Assembly: GCF_016901225.1 (NCBI RefSeq)
Contig: NZ_JAFEUL010000010.1
Span: forward strand, 62,001-126,000
Origin: Actibacterium sp. 188UL27-1
GTDB taxonomy: Bacteria > Pseudomonadota > Alphaproteobacteria > Rhodobacterales > Rhodobacteraceae
Reading direction: 5' to 3'
DNA length: 64,000 nucleotides
Shown here: positions 35,147 to 46,149 of the stretch, in pieces
How the letters are laid out: each line of letters opens with the position of its first letter
How positions within the stretch are numbered: the first letter of the stretch is position 1
Notes under the pieces: model-generated
Databases searched by the model: none
Told to the model about the DNA's origin: nothing
What the model saw: only the letters and a program-made list of their open reading frames with translations
Position numbers and translations under genes: made by a program

Positions 35147-37219
35147 ATGCCGGATCTGCTGATTGAGCTGTTCTCTGAAGAGATCCCGGCGCGGATGCAG
35201 GCCAAGGCATCCGACGATCTGCGCCGGTTGGTGACGGACGGGTTGGTGGAGGCGGGATTGACCTATGCCTCTGCCGCCGCCTTTGCGACGCCGCGGCGCT
35301 TGGCGCTGACGGTTGAGGGGCTGTTGGCGCAGTCCCCTGCGGTGCAGGAAGAGCGCAAGGGGCCGCGGACCGATGCGCCGGAGAAAGCGGTCGAGGGGTT
35401 CTTGCGCTCAGCCGGCCTGACCGCCGATCAGTTGGAGCGGCGCGCGGATAAGAAGGGCGAAGTGTTCTTTGCCGTGATCAACCGCCCCGGGCGGGACGCG
35501 GCAGAGATTGTGGCTGAGGTTCTGGCGGAGGTGATCCGGAAATTTCCGTGGCCCAAATCCATGCGCTGGGGGACCGGGTCCCTGCGGTGGGTGCGGCCTT
35601 TGCAATCGGTCTTGTGCATCCTGTCGGATGACGGCGGGCACGCGGTTGTGCCGATGGAGGTGGAGGGTTTTGTCGCGGGTGACACGACCGAAGGGCACCG
35701 GTTCATGGTGCCGGGTCGGTTCGCGGTCACCGGGTTCGAAGACTACGCTGCGAAGCTGAAACGCGCCTTTGTTGTTCTGGATCCAGCGGAGAGGGCCGAG
35801 GCGATTTGGCACGATGCGACCCAGCTCGCCTTTGCCCAGGGGCTTGAGTTGGTTAAAGACAAGGGTCTTTTGCACGAAGTCGCGGGGCTGGTCGAATGGC
35901 CTGTAGTTTTGATGGGAGAGATCAATAAGGATTTCTTGGGGTTACCGGCGGAAGTTTTGCAAACCTCCATGAAGGAACACCAGAAGTTCTTTTCCGTGCG
36001 CGATCCGAAATCGGGGCAGATTGTTCGATTTGTGACAGTTGCAAACCGGGAAACGGCGGATAATGGGGCGACCATTCTGGCCGGGAACCAAAAGGTACTG
36101 TCTGCACGATTGGCAGATGCAAAGTTCTTTTGGCAGAATGACTTGCGGGTCGCCGCTGAGGCAAAGATGGAGCCTTGGCTGGACAGCTTGGCCAATGTGA
36201 CCTTCCATAACAAACTGGGATCAGAAAAAGAGCGGATCGATCGGATCACGGCCTTGTCCCGCGAGATTGCCCCGATCGTGGGTGCGGATGCAGATCTGGC
36301 AGAGCAGGCCGCGCGTGTCGCCAAGGCTGATCTAGCCTCTGAAATGGTCTATGAATTTCCAGAGTTACAAGGGGTTATGGGGCGATATTATAGTGATGCT
36401 GCAGGTTTGCCATCCGAGGTCGCATTGGCCTGCGCCGAACACCGCTCCCCCCTGGGCCCGTCCGATGAGGTCCCCACGGCGCCAACCTCGGTGGCTGTGG
36501 CCTTGGCCGACAAGATCGACACCCTCACCGGATTCTGGACCATTGGTGAAAAGCCCACCGGCAGCAAGGATCCATTCGCCCTGCGCCGCGCTGCTTTGGG
36601 GGTCATCCGGTTGGTGCTGTCGAATGATCAGCGGCTCTCTCTTTTGGATCTGGTTGCGAAGGGTCTTGCCGGTGATGACGACCTCGGTATCTCGCGCGAT
36701 CTGTTGTCGTTTTTCCATGATCGCCTGAAAGTCTATCTGCGAGATGACGGCATCCGACACGACGTGATTGATGCGTGTTTGGCGATGCCGGGGAGCGATG
36801 ATCTGACGTTGTTGGCGATGCGGGCGCGGGCTGTGGCTTCGTTCTTGCAGACCGATGATGGGAAGAATTTGGTTCAGGGGTTTAAGCGGGCCAACAACAT
36901 TTTGCGCCAAGCGGAAGAGGCGGATGGAGTGGCTTATGAGTATGGGCCGGACCGGAAATTTGCCGAGGACCCCGCCGAGATCGCGTTGTTCGACGCGTTG
37001 GATCTGGCGGATGGGGCGATCTCCTCGGCCATCGAGGCCGAGGATTTCGCGTCGGCCATGGGGATCATGGCCTCCCTGCGCCAGCCCATAGATGCATTCT
37101 TTGAAGCGGTGCAGGTGAATGCTGAAAATGCAGTTGTTCGCCGCAATCGATTGAACCTTTTGCACCGGATCCGCACGGTTTGTACGCAGGTCGCCGATAT
37201 CGGGCAGTTGGAAGGTTAG
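35147..37219 (+). CDS. glyS: glycyl-tRNA synthetase beta subunit
   Basis: 690 aa. tRNA-binding subunit; family N-terminus PDLLIELFSEEIPARMQ, internal HD-like segment (about 400-560) and C-terminal anticodon-binding domain ending with AVRRNRLNLL-type sequence. The ATG at 35147 is used because AAGGAAA precedes it and the family begins with M-P-D-L-L-I-E; a TTG at 35141 is rejected. Same operon as glyQ with two small genes between. Confidence 0.96.
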   Translation: MPDLLIELFSEEIPARMQAKASDDLRRLVTDGLVEAGLTYASAAAFATPRRLALTVEGLLAQSPAVQEERKGPRTDAPEKAVEGFLRSAGLTADQLERRADKKGEVFFAVINRPGRDAAEIVAEVLAEVIRKFPWPKSMRWGTGSLRWVRPLQSVLCILSDDGGHAVVPMEVEGFVAGDTTEGHRFMVPGRFAVTGFEDYAAKLKRAFVVLDPAERAEAIWHDATQLAFAQGLELVKDKGLLHEVAGLVEWPVVLMGEINKDFLGLPAEVLQTSMKEHQKFFSVRDPKSGQIVRFVTVANRETADNGATILAGNQKVLSARLADAKFFWQNDLRVAAEAKMEPWLDSLANVTFHNKLGSEKERIDRITALSREIAPIVGADADLAEQAARVAKADLASEMVYEFPELQGVMGRYYSDAAGLPSEVALACAEHRSPLGPSDEVPTAPTSVAVALADKIDTLTGFWTIGEKPTGSKDPFALRRAALGVIRLVLSNDQRLSLLDLVAKGLAGDDDLGISRDLLSFFHDRLKVYLRDDGIRHDVIDACLAMPGSDDLTLLAMRARAVASFLQTDDGKNLVQGFKRANNILRQAEEADGVAYEYGPDRKFAEDPAEIALFDALDLADGAISSAIEAEDFASAMGIMASLRQPIDAFFEAVQVNAENAVVRRNRLNLLHRIRTVCTQVADIGQLEG

Positions 37220-37315
37220 TCTGCCGGGATTACGCGCAAAGCGCCCTGATCCCAATGTCGCGCTTGGCGTATATGGTGTTCAGGCGTATGCTGCAGCTGA
37301 ATATAGGATGCTGCA

Positions 37316-39889
37316 ATGCAGAAAATCAGTAATTTCAAGGAATTCACCGAAGTAACACCCGACGCTGTTATGGCAGCAGACACCCATGGCGGGCGGGCAA
37401 AGTGCCTGCAACGGCTGGTTCGGCTTGATCTGCCGGTGCCGCTGACCGTTTCGCTACCATTTGATACGGTGGGCCGGATCGCGGCCGGTCACTCCCCCGA
37501 CACGGCGGCATTGTTGGCAGTGTTCGGGGCATTGCCGCTTGTCTCGGTCCGGCCGTCCAGCCAGGATCAGCAATGGGGCGGGCCGGGTGCATTGTTAAAT
37601 GTCGGGATGAATGCCCGCCAGCACGCCCATCTGCGCAATACCCATGGGGATCAGGCGGCCGATGCGCTGTATCTGCGGTTCATTCAGGCCTATGCAGTCG
37701 ATGTAGCCCGTCTGGACCCTGATATCTTTGATGATCCGGAGATCTCATCCGCCGCCGTTGCCCGCGCGCTGGTTTTGTTTGAGGAGGAGGCTGAGACGCC
37801 GTTCCCTCAGGATCCCGCGGTCCAACTGGCCGAGGTCCTGCGATCGATGGCGCGGGCGTGGGACAGCACCTCTGCCCGGTTGTTGCGGCAGGCGCGGGGT
37901 GCGCCGAATGGGGCCGGGCTTGGCCTGGTGGTTCAGCGAATGGCCCTGGGCTTTGGCCCAGGCGAAAGCGGGTCAGGTGTGATGCAGTTCATCAATCCCG
38001 TCACCGGTGCCCCCCGGATCCACGGGCGATACCTGCGGCAATCCATGTTCCGCGATGCGCTGCTGGCGCCGGAGGACGCGCTGTTTCTGCGCAGTGATCC
38101 GCGCGGACCTGCGCTGGAAGATGTGGCAAACGCCGCCTTTGCGGAACTGACGCAGGCCGGGGCGATCTGCCGCCAGAGGCTGCGTGAGGAGATGGAGATC
38201 GAGTTCACGCTGGAAAACGGTCAACTCCATGTGCTGGATGCCGTGCGGGCGGCCCGGTCGACCCGGGCGGGGCTGAGTGCAGCGGTTGCCTTGGCCAAGG
38301 ATCGCGTGATTTCAGAGCAAGAAGCCGTGTTGCGGGTGGCCCCCCAAGCACTGGCCGAGATGCTGCATCCCCAGGTTGACCACGCAGCCTCGCGCGATGT
38401 GATTGCCCGCGGGATCGCTGGCAGCCCCGGCGGTGCCACAGGCCGATTGGTGTTTTCCGCAGCCGCTGCCCAAACCAGCGCGGCCCAGGGAGAGCCTTGC
38501 ATCCTGATCCGGCGGGAGACGATGCCGGAAGATATTCGCGGCATGCATGTGGCCCAAGGTATTTTGACGGAACGCGGGGGGATGACCAGCCATGCCGCAG
38601 TGATCGCCCGCGGCCTGGGACTGCCATGCGTGGTGGGGGCCACCGGTCTGCGCCTGAGCACGCGAAAGAAAACACTGGGGACCGCCGATGGGCGGGTACT
38701 GCGTGAAGGTGATCTGGTAACGCTCGACGGAACGTCTGGAGAGCTGCTTGCCGGCGAGGCGCCGATGATGGAACCGGCCTTGGATGACAGCTTTCATGCC
38801 TTGATGGGCTGGGCCGATGAGGCTCGCGATATCGGGGTGCGGGCCAATGCCGACACCCTGGCCGAGGCGCAGACCGCCCGCGCCTTTGCGGCTGAAGGTA
38901 TTGGGCTGTGCCGAACGGAACACATGTTTTTCGATGATGTGCGCATGGGGGTCATGCGCGAGATGATCTTTGCCGATAAATCAGGGGACCGTCAGCGCGC
39001 CCTGGACCGATTGCTGCCGATGCAGCGGAACGATTTCGTGGACATGTTCCGCGCCATGGAGGGTCTGCCGGTCACCATCCGGCTGTTTGACCCACCTTTA
39101 CACGAATTCCTGCCCTCCGACCGGGAAGGCCTGCGCGAGATGGCCGAACGGCTGGATCTGCCTTTGTCGGAGGTGACGCGTCGGGTTGAGGCCATGACCG
39201 AGTTCAACCCGATGCTGGGTCTGCGCGGTGTGAGGCTGGGGGTGACCCTGCCCGAGATATATAACATGCAGGCGCGCGCGATCTTTGAGGCGACGGTCGA
39301 AGTGGGCAAGGCCGCTCCGAAGGTCGTGCCCGAGATTATGATCCCCTTGGTGACGGCGCGGCGCGAGGTCGAACTGGTCAAGACGCGGATCGAGGCAGTG
39401 GCAGCCGCTGTCCAGAACGAGACCGGTGCGGAACTGGACTTTCGCGTCGGCGTAATGGTGGAAACGCCCCGTGCCGCCTTACGTGCCGGTGAGATTGCGG
39501 GGCATTCTGCCTTTTTGAGCTTTGGCACCAATGATCTGACGCAGATGACCTATGGCCTGTCGCGCGACGATGCAGGGCGTTTCATGGGCACCTATGTGTC
39601 CGAGGGCGTTTATCCTGAGGATCCGTTCCACCGCCTGGATCAAGACGGTGTGGGTGAATTGCTGCTGCTGGGCGCGGAACGGGGCCGCCGGGCACGGCCC
39701 GAACTTACTCTATCGATCTGTGGCGAGCATGCGGGCGATCCATCGGCCATCGCATTCTGCCGGGCAGCCGGGTTCGACTACGTCTCCTGTTCGCCGTTCC
39801 GCGTCCCCATTGCGCGCTTGGCTGCCGCGCATCTGGCGCTGGATGCTCGCGAACTGCCGCGGGAGACGTTTGAGTCGGATGTGCCGTGA
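37316..39889 (+). CDS. PPDK-family protein with degenerate ATP-binding domain (putative PEP-binding protein)
   Basis: 857 aa, somewhat shorter than pyruvate phosphate dikinase. The central phosphohistidine domain is intact (GGMTSHAAVIARG, His426), as is the C-terminal PEP/pyruvate barrel (GLCRTEHMFF, SFGTNDLTQMTYGLSRDDAG, catalytic Cys in CGEHAGDPSAI). The N-terminal ATP-grasp part is altered: the K of GGKGA is Arg27 (GGRAK), the SMPGMMDT loop is replaced by QQWGGPGA after SVRP (76-79), and the D-I-E-F...L-Q-T-R motif reads E294-I-E-F...L-D308-A-V310, losing the Gln and Arg that bind ATP. Phosphate transfer from PEP to His may remain. Lies after glyS, 96 bases apart. Confidence 0.85.
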   Translation: MQKISNFKEFTEVTPDAVMAADTHGGRAKCLQRLVRLDLPVPLTVSLPFDTVGRIAAGHSPDTAALLAVFGALPLVSVRPSSQDQQWGGPGALLNVGMNARQHAHLRNTHGDQAADALYLRFIQAYAVDVARLDPDIFDDPEISSAAVARALVLFEEEAETPFPQDPAVQLAEVLRSMARAWDSTSARLLRQARGAPNGAGLGLVVQRMALGFGPGESGSGVMQFINPVTGAPRIHGRYLRQSMFRDALLAPEDALFLRSDPRGPALEDVANAAFAELTQAGAICRQRLREEMEIEFTLENGQLHVLDAVRAARSTRAGLSAAVALAKDRVISEQEAVLRVAPQALAEMLHPQVDHAASRDVIARGIAGSPGGATGRLVFSAAAAQTSAAQGEPCILIRRETMPEDIRGMHVAQGILTERGGMTSHAAVIARGLGLPCVVGATGLRLSTRKKTLGTADGRVLREGDLVTLDGTSGELLAGEAPMMEPALDDSFHALMGWADEARDIGVRANADTLAEAQTARAFAAEGIGLCRTEHMFFDDVRMGVMREMIFADKSGDRQRALDRLLPMQRNDFVDMFRAMEGLPVTIRLFDPPLHEFLPSDREGLREMAERLDLPLSEVTRRVEAMTEFNPMLGLRGVRLGVTLPEIYNMQARAIFEATVEVGKAAPKVVPEIMIPLVTARREVELVKTRIEAVAAAVQNETGAELDFRVGVMVETPRAALRAGEIAGHSAFLSFGTNDLTQMTYGLSRDDAGRFMGTYVSEGVYPEDPFHRLDQDGVGELLLLGAERGRRARPELTLSICGEHAGDPSAIAFCRAAGFDYVSCSPFRVPIARLAAAHLALDARELPRETFESDVP

Positions 39890-40026
39890 AGCGATAATCT
39901 GCCTGTTGCGGCGAAATGATCACTCTGTTGCCGATGCGCTGCAGTCAGGGTGGACAGGCTCACCTGCAGACCTTATCTCCTGCGCCGGTCGCCCAGTTCT
40001 GGCGGCCGCTGCCCTGGGGTTTTAAA

Positions 40027-40710
40027 ATGCGTTTGATCGGAATGGTGGCCCTGGTGGGCTGTATCATGGTGTCGGGTATGTCTGTGGCCGAGCCAGCAAC
40101 GATTTCCACATCGAACAACCCGGCCGGGGCGATCGGCCAACAACTCAGCACGATGCTGGGCCAGGAGCATAAGGTGTTCCGGTCCATGAATCAGAAACGC
40201 TTGGACCGGTTACGCGGCGCGCGCGTTGTCCGGGCAACCGCCAAGGCCGAGGGCACTGCCAGACGCCCGACCTATTCCGCCGCTTGGCTGCGCAGTGTTC
40301 CAGCCGCGCGCGGTGGCGCGGAATGGCGTTGTTTGGCTGAGGCGCTGTACTTTGAGGCGCGGGGCGAAAGCATCAAGGGGCAGTTTGCTGTGGCGGAAGT
40401 GATCCTGAACCGGGTCAATTCCGGTCTGTACCCCAACACGGTCTGCGGGGTTGTGCATCAGGGAACCGGCGGGCGCTACCAGTGCCAGTTCACCTATACT
40501 TGCGATGGACATGCCGAACGGATTTCGGAACCAGCGGCATTTGACCGGGTAGGCAAGATTGCCCAGTTGATGCTGGACGGATCGCCCCGCGTGCTGACGG
40601 ATGGGGCAACGCATTACCACACCACAGCCGTGAAGCCGCGCTGGTCACGCAAATTCCCGCGAACAACCAAGATCGGTGTGCACTACTTTTACCGTCACCC
40701 CCGTTCATAG
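40027..40710 (+). CDS. cell wall hydrolase, SleB family
   Basis: 227 aa. Signal peptide (about 1-21), a basic linker, and a SleB/CwlJ domain at the C-terminus: CLAEALYFEARGES with the catalytic Glu, AVAEVILNRVNSGLYPNTVCGVV, and FTYTCDGH. SleB-type enzymes are lytic transglycosylases acting on peptidoglycan; in non-sporulating bacteria they serve wall turnover. The upstream in-frame stretch to 39916 is excluded as it lacks the signal. Confidence 0.9.
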   Translation: MRLIGMVALVGCIMVSGMSVAEPATISTSNNPAGAIGQQLSTMLGQEHKVFRSMNQKRLDRLRGARVVRATAKAEGTARRPTYSAAWLRSVPAARGGAEWRCLAEALYFEARGESIKGQFAVAEVILNRVNSGLYPNTVCGVVHQGTGGRYQCQFTYTCDGHAERISEPAAFDRVGKIAQLMLDGSPRVLTDGATHYHTTAVKPRWSRKFPRTTKIGVHYFYRHPRS

Positions 40711-40728
40711 CCGGGATTACAGCAGGAC

Positions 40729-41235
40729 CTACGCGCCCTGGTCGCGTTCAAAGGCAGGCGCGAACCTTACCTCACCCCGTGGCGCCGGACCAGACAGGAT
40801 CCGTCGCAGAACGTTCTCGGTCGGCGTGGTTCGGTAGGTGAGCGCCGGGTCGCTTTCAAAGCCCGAACTGCCATAGACCTTTGGATTTCCGGTTAGGACG
40901 CATCCTTTTGCGCCGTGATCCGTCAACCAGGTCAGACCAGCGGCAATCAACGCCGTGCCGATGCCACGGCGCTGCTGATCTGGCGTAACGGCAATGGGCC
41001 CGAGGCCGAACCATCCATCATGCCGGTTTGCGATGGTGACGGGTGAAAAGGCGATGTGCCCCAGCACGGTGTCATCCTCCTCTGCCACCAGCGACAGGAT
41101 CAGGTCGCCTTCTTTTCGCAGATCGTGGATCAGGTCAGCCTCGGTCCCGTCGCTAAAGGCCATGGGGGCGAACGCGTCAGCCGTGATCCTGCGGATGATG
41201 GCGTGGTCTTTGGGGCTTTCAGGGCGAATGTTCAT
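40729..41235 (-). CDS. GNAT-family N-acetyltransferase
   Basis: 168 aa. GCN5-type acetyltransferase: LGPIAVTPDQQRRGIGTALI contains the acetyl-CoA-binding Q/R-x-x-G-x-G/A, and the C-terminal VYGSSGFESD matches the YhbS-like subgroup. Substrate unknown. The ATG at 41235 has GAGG in front; it lies seven bases past the stop of the monooxygenase gene, so the two form an operon. Converges on the SleB gene with 18 bases between stops. Confidence 0.9.
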   Translation of the reverse strand: MNIRPESPKDHAIIRRITADAFAPMAFSDGTEADLIHDLRKEGDLILSLVAEEDDTVLGHIAFSPVTIANRHDGWFGLGPIAVTPDQQRRGIGTALIAAGLTWLTDHGAKGCVLTGNPKVYGSSGFESDPALTYRTTPTENVLRRILSGPAPRGEVRFAPAFERDQGA

Positions 41236-41242
41236 GTCAGCC

Positions 41243-42478
41243 TCACTCGGCATTTGCAGTGCTGGGTTGGGCCAATCCGGCAGGGCGACCGTGGGCATAG
41301 GGCTCCCCCGCCACGGGGGTCACCAGGGTGCCGCAGACCAAGGCGCTGAGGATACGCGGAACTGGCGGGATACGCGAGACCGGCATCATGATATTGTCGC
41401 GGATCCAAGGCAGGGTGCGACTGTCTGACTGGTATTGCGGGGTGAAAGCCCAGCTCATGGCCTGATAGATGCGCACATGCCAACGGCGGGTCCGGACATA
41501 AAGCGCCAGTGCATTGGTCAAATCATTGCTCTGCCGGAGCGACCAGGCCAGTGCATAAGCATCCAGCAACGCCATATTGGCCCCCTGGCCCAGTTGCGGG
41601 CTGGCGCGGTGGGCGGCATCGCCCAGATAGACCAAACGCTCGGCCACCGGGGTATTCAATGTGCCATGGGTGTAGCGCGCCATTGTCATGTCATCGTGGC
41701 GTTGCACTGTTTCAAGAAAGGGCGCCATGGCGGGCCAGAGGGTCATGGCTTCGGCCTTCCACTGATCCAGCGGAGCTGCGCGCCATGTGTCATGGTCGCC
41801 TTCGGGCATGGACCAAAAGATCGCGGCCATGGGCGTGTCGGCACCGGGCAGCGCGCCGATGGGCAATACCCCGATCATATGTTCGGCATAGCGGTAGCGC
41901 TGGCTCAGCTGGGTCGGGGGCAGATCGGTGCCATCGGGCCAGGGCACCGTACCCCAGATCGCGCCATAGGGCAGGGTCTTGCCCCGGAGCGGCGACAGGG
42001 CAGAGGTTGCCCCGCTGGCATCGATCACCAGGTCGAACGCCTGGCTTTGCGTGCCGTCTGCGTGCTCCAACCGGCGCCCCTCGCTGCCCAAATGCGTTGC
42101 GATGATGCGCGATGATGGCTGCAGGTCGGTCTCGGCCACCGATACTGCGTCAAGCAACGCGTCGAACAGGCTGGCGCGATGGATGGCCAGGCCGTGGTGA
42201 CCCTGTCCCGCGGGGTCATAGGTGACATCGAGAACAGGTTTTTGATGAATGACCTCCAGGCCCAGCATCTGGTGGATCTGGGCCCCCTTGGCCCGTGCGG
42301 CGTCCCCAGCCCCTGCGATGTCCAGCACATGTTGGCCAACCGGTTGGATCACCAGGCCGGAGCCGACGGGGCGGGGCTGGTCGAACTGATCGAAAATGGT
42401 CACCTGGTGCCCGTCACGGGCCAGCAATGCGGCGGCGGCCAATCCGCCGATCCCGGCCCCTGCTATGCCAATCTTCAT
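41243..42478 (-). CDS. FAD-dependent monooxygenase
   Basis: 411 aa. Rossmann motif GAGIGGLAAAALLARDG at 7-23 for the FAD adenosine, the DG-like region (FDLVIDASG) and the second FAD motif GDAAHRASPQLGQGAN. Belongs to the PHBH/UbiH-like group that hydroxylates aromatic or related compounds with NAD(P)H and oxygen. Substrate unknown. First gene of a two-gene unit with the GNAT gene. Confidence 0.9.
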   Translation of the reverse strand: MKIGIAGAGIGGLAAAALLARDGHQVTIFDQFDQPRPVGSGLVIQPVGQHVLDIAGAGDAARAKGAQIHQMLGLEVIHQKPVLDVTYDPAGQGHHGLAIHRASLFDALLDAVSVAETDLQPSSRIIATHLGSEGRRLEHADGTQSQAFDLVIDASGATSALSPLRGKTLPYGAIWGTVPWPDGTDLPPTQLSQRYRYAEHMIGVLPIGALPGADTPMAAIFWSMPEGDHDTWRAAPLDQWKAEAMTLWPAMAPFLETVQRHDDMTMARYTHGTLNTPVAERLVYLGDAAHRASPQLGQGANMALLDAYALAWSLRQSNDLTNALALYVRTRRWHVRIYQAMSWAFTPQYQSDSRTLPWIRDNIMMPVSRIPPVPRILSALVCGTLVTPVAGEPYAHGRPAGLAQPSTANAE

Positions 42479-42744
42479 GAAATACCCTTTCGTTAACCAA
42501 GCCTGTATGTGGCGTGTTTGGGGTCAAAAGCGAAAGGGCGGATTGGCGCAATACGACGGACAGCCCGGTCTTTACCTTACAAAGTGCCATGCGTATAACG
42601 CCCGACATGTACTTGGGCATCGCAAACATACCGCGAATTACGGGCCCGGCGCTCTGATCCAGAGCTGCCGGGACATGGCTGTTGCCGATCTGCAGCCCGC
42701 GACCGTCGCGATCCTTTCCCAAAATCTCAAGGACACCCACGCCC

Positions 42745-45726
42745 ATGTGCGCCGAGACGCCGGACTATAAAGACACCCTTCGCCTGCCCAAAACCGATTT
42801 CCCAATGCGCGCCGGTCTACCCAAACGGGAGCCGGACTGGTTGGCGCGGTGGGAGAGGATCGGGATCTATGAGCGCCTGCGGGAGAAAGAGGGGCGCGCG
42901 CCCTTCACTCTCCATGACGGGCCGCCCTATGCCAATGGGCACCTCCATATCGGGCATGCGCTGAATAAGATCCTGAAGGATATGGTGGTACGCTCCCAAC
43001 AGATGATGGGCCGCGATGCGCGCTACATCCCCGGTTGGGACTGCCACGGCCTGCCCATCGAGTGGAAGATCGAAGAGAAGTACCGCCAGAAGGGCCAGAA
43101 CAAGGATGATGTGCCGGTGGTGGAATTCCGGCGCGAATGCCGCGAATTTGCCGAAGGCTGGATCGATATTCAGCGCGATGAGTTCAAGCGGCTGGGCGTG
43201 ACCGGCACGTGGGGCGCGCCCTACATCACCATGGACTACCATGCCGAGGCGACCATCGCCGCGGAGTTCCAGAAATTCCTCATGAACGGTGCGCTCTATC
43301 AGGGATCGAAACCCGTCATGTGGTCGCCGGTGGAAAAGACGGCCCTGGCCGAGGCGGAGGTCGAGTATCACGACCACCAAAGCCATATGATCTGGGTGCG
43401 CTTCCCGATCCTAAAACTTGAGGGCAATGATGCTTTCCTGGCCGAGCTGAAGGCCGAAGGCGGCGATAGCGAAGCCGGTGTGATGGAGTTGTACCAGGCG
43501 ATCAGCACGATGCTGGGCGGTGCATCGGTCGTGATCTGGACGACGACACCGTGGACGATCCCCCAGAACCGGGCGATCTGTTATAACCCCGATGTCAGCT
43601 ATGGCCTGTATCAGATCACCGGGCGGCCGGAAGAGTGCTGGGCCCGGATCGGGGAGCGGGTGATCCTGGCCGACAACCTGGCCGAAGAGGTGCTGCGCGC
43701 TGCGCGGCTGGAGCCGGACATGTATCGCCGCCTGCGGGATATCGGCCCGGGTCTACTGAGCGGCATCACCAGCGCGCACCCCCTCCACAAGGTCGAGGGC
43801 GCGGCGGGCGAGTGGGACTATGACGTACCACTGCTGCCCGGCGACCATGTGACCGACGATGCGGGCACGGGCTTCGTTCATACGGCGCCGAGCCACGGCG
43901 ATGATGACTATAAGATCGGCCAGCAGCATGGCCTGCCGATGACTTATAACGTGCTGGAAGACGGCTCTTACCGGGCGGATCTGCCGTTCTTTGGGGGTGA
44001 AGTGATCATCAACCCTAAGGGGAAGGAAGGCGGTGCCAATAAGGCGGTCATCGACAAGCTGGTCGAGGCCGGGCGATTGCTGGCGCGTGGCCGGTTGAAA
44101 CATAGCTATCCGCATTCCTGGCGGTCGAAGGCCCCGGTGATCTATCGCAACACGCCGCAATGGTTTGCCGCGATCGATAAACCGCTGGGCGATGGGCAGG
44201 ACGCCTATGGGACGACCATTCGGGAACGGGCCCTGACCAGCATCGACCAGCTTGTCACCTGGACCCCGCAGACCGGACGCAACCGCCTGTATTCGATGAT
44301 CGAGGCGCGGCCTGATTGGGTGCTGAGCCGCCAGCGCGCCTGGGGCGTGCCCTTGACCTGTTTCGTCAAGAAAGGCGCACGTCCCGATGCGCCGGATTTT
44401 CTGCTGCGTGATGAGGCGGTCAATGCCCGGATCGTCGCCGCGTTTGAGGAAGAAGGCGCCGACGCCTGGTACGAAGACGGCGCCAAGGAGCGGTTCCTGG
44501 GCAATGAACACAACGCCGAAGACTATGAGCAAGTCTTTGACATCTTGGATGTGTGGTTTGATAGCGGGTCGACCCATGCCTTTGTCCTGCGCGACCGGGC
44601 GGATGGGTCCGAGGATGGTCTGGCCGATCTGTACTTGGAGGGCACCGATCAGCACCGCGGCTGGTTCCATTCCTCCATGCTGCAAAGCTGTGGCACCCAA
44701 GGCCGCGCGCCCTATCGCGGGGTGCTGACCCACGGCTTCACGCTGGACGAGAAGGGCAACAAGATGTCCAAATCGCTTGGCAATACCATCGTACCAGACA
44801 CCGTGGTCAAGCAATATGGCGCCGATATCCTGCGTCTTTGGGTCGCCCAGACCGACTACACTAACGATCAGCGCATCGGGCCAGAGATCCTGAAAGGCGT
44901 GGCCGACAGCTATCGCCGGTTGCGCAACACGATGCGGTTTATGCTCGGCTCGCTATCCGATTATGACGGGCAGGCCGTGGATGCGGCCGAGATGCCGGAG
45001 CTTGAACGCTGGGTCCTGCACCGGTTGGCCGAACTGGATCAGAAGGTGCGCGAAGGTTACGCCGCCTATGACTTCCAGGGTGTGTTCCAGGCGATCTTCA
45101 CCTTCGCCACGGTGGACCTCTCCTCGTTCTACTTCGACATCCGCAAGGACGCATTGTATTGCGACGGGCCGGACAGCCTGACCCGCCGGTCGGCGCAAAC
45201 GGTGCTGGACATCCTGTTTCACCGGCTGACGACCTGGCTGGCCCCCGTCCTGGTCTTCACGATGGAAGAGGTCTGGCTGGAGCGGTTCCCGGGTGACGAT
45301 AGCTCGGTCCACTTGCAGGACATGCCTGAAACGCCCGCCAATTGGCGTGATGATGCCCTGGCCGCGAAATGGGCCAGCATCCGCGGTGCCCGGCGGGTGG
45401 TAACGGCGGCGTTAGAGGTGCAACGCACCGACAAGGTCATTGGTGCCTCGTTGGAAGCCGCGCCGATGGTCCATGTCGCCGATGACGGGTTGCGCAGCGC
45501 CTTGGCGTCGGTCGATCTGGCGGATCTGTGCATCACCTCCGACATCGGGCTGACGGGCGATCCAGCCCCGGACGGTGCCTTTACCCTTCCCGAAACCGAA
45601 GGCGTGGCCGTCGTCTTTGCCAAGGCGGAGGGCCAGAAATGCCAGCGCTGCTGGAAGATCCTGCCCGATGTTGGCAGCCACCGGCATCCGGGCGTCTGCG
45701 CCCGCTGCAACGTTGCGTTGGGGTGA
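42745..45726 (+). CDS. ileS: isoleucyl-tRNA synthetase
   Basis: 993 aa. Class I synthetase with HIGH at 68-71, KMSKS at 673-677, the editing domain with [10 protein letters not shown], and a C-terminal zinc finger (KCQRCWKIL ... VCARC). The start at 42745 is used since the preceding frame is not protein-like; a later start at [13 protein letters not shown] (42805) is also conceivable. Followed three bases later by the thioesterase gene. The 266 bases upstream hold no recognised gene or leader element. Confidence 0.96.
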   Translation: MCAETPDYKDTLRLPKTDFPMRAGLPKREPDWLARWERIGIYERLREKEGRAPFTLHDGPPYANGHLHIGHALNKILKDMVVRSQQMMGRDARYIPGWDCHGLPIEWKIEEKYRQKGQNKDDVPVVEFRRECREFAEGWIDIQRDEFKRLGVTGTWGAPYITMDYHAEATIAAEFQKFLMNGALYQGSKPVMWSPVEKTALAEAEVEYHDHQSHMIWVRFPILKLEGNDAFLAELKAEGGDSEAGVMELYQAISTMLGGASVVIWTTTPWTIPQNRAICYNPDVSYGLYQITGRPEECWARIGERVILADNLAEEVLRAARLEPDMYRRLRDIGPGLLSGITSAHPLHKVEGAAGEWDYDVPLLPGDHVTDDAGTGFVHTAPSHGDDDYKIGQQHGLPMTYNVLEDGSYRADLPFFGGEVIINPKGKEGGANKAVIDKLVEAGRLLARGRLKHSYPHSWRSKAPVIYRNTPQWFAAIDKPLGDGQDAYGTTIRERALTSIDQLVTWTPQTGRNRLYSMIEARPDWVLSRQRAWGVPLTCFVKKGARPDAPDFLLRDEAVNARIVAAFEEEGADAWYEDGAKERFLGNEHNAEDYEQVFDILDVWFDSGSTHAFVLRDRADGSEDGLADLYLEGTDQHRGWFHSSMLQSCGTQGRAPYRGVLTHGFTLDEKGNKMSKSLGNTIVPDTVVKQYGADILRLWVAQTDYTNDQRIGPEILKGVADSYRRLRNTMRFMLGSLSDYDGQAVDAAEMPELERWVLHRLAELDQKVREGYAAYDFQGVFQAIFTFATVDLSSFYFDIRKDALYCDGPDSLTRRSAQTVLDILFHRLTTWLAPVLVFTMEEVWLERFPGDDSSVHLQDMPETPANWRDDALAAKWASIRGARRVVTAALEVQRTDKVIGASLEAAPMVHVADDGLRSALASVDLADLCITSDIGLTGDPAPDGAFTLPETEGVAVVFAKAEGQKCQRCWKILPDVGSHRHPGVCARCNVALG

Positions 45727-45729
45727 TCG

Positions 45730-46149
45730 ATGGACCGCTCTCAAATTGTGCGCGACAGCTTTGCGCAGCAGATCATCATGCAAACACTCGGCATCTCCCT
45801 CGCGAATGTGGAACCGGGCAAAGTGGTGCTGGAGATGCCGTTCAATGACCTTTTGGTCCAGCAGCATGGGTTCATCCATGCAGGCATCGTGACCACCGCG
45901 TTAGACAGTGCCTGCGGTTATGCCGCCTATACCCAGATGCCGGACGGGGCTGAAGTTCTGACGGTGGAGTTCAAGACCAACTTCCTGCGCCCCGCACAGG
46001 GAGAGACATTCCGGTTTGAGGGCATTGTCGTGAAAGCGGGCCGGTCGATTACCGTCGCTGACGGACAGGCCCTGGGCATCACGGCCGGTTCCGAAAAGCT
46101 GATCGCCACCATGAGTTGCACGTTGATGGCCGTGATGCCGCGAAACTAG
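45730..46149 (+). CDS. PaaI-family hotdog thioesterase
   Basis: 139 aa. Hotdog fold with the family motif QQHGFIHAGIVTTALDSACGYAA, where the HGG-like residues and Asp act on acyl-CoA thioesters, and TVEFKTNFLRPA. Substrate unknown. Starts three bases after the ileS stop and is co-transcribed. Confidence 0.9.
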   Translation: MDRSQIVRDSFAQQIIMQTLGISLANVEPGKVVLEMPFNDLLVQQHGFIHAGIVTTALDSACGYAAYTQMPDGAEVLTVEFKTNFLRPAQGETFRFEGIVVKAGRSITVADGQALGITAGSEKLIATMSCTLMAVMPRN

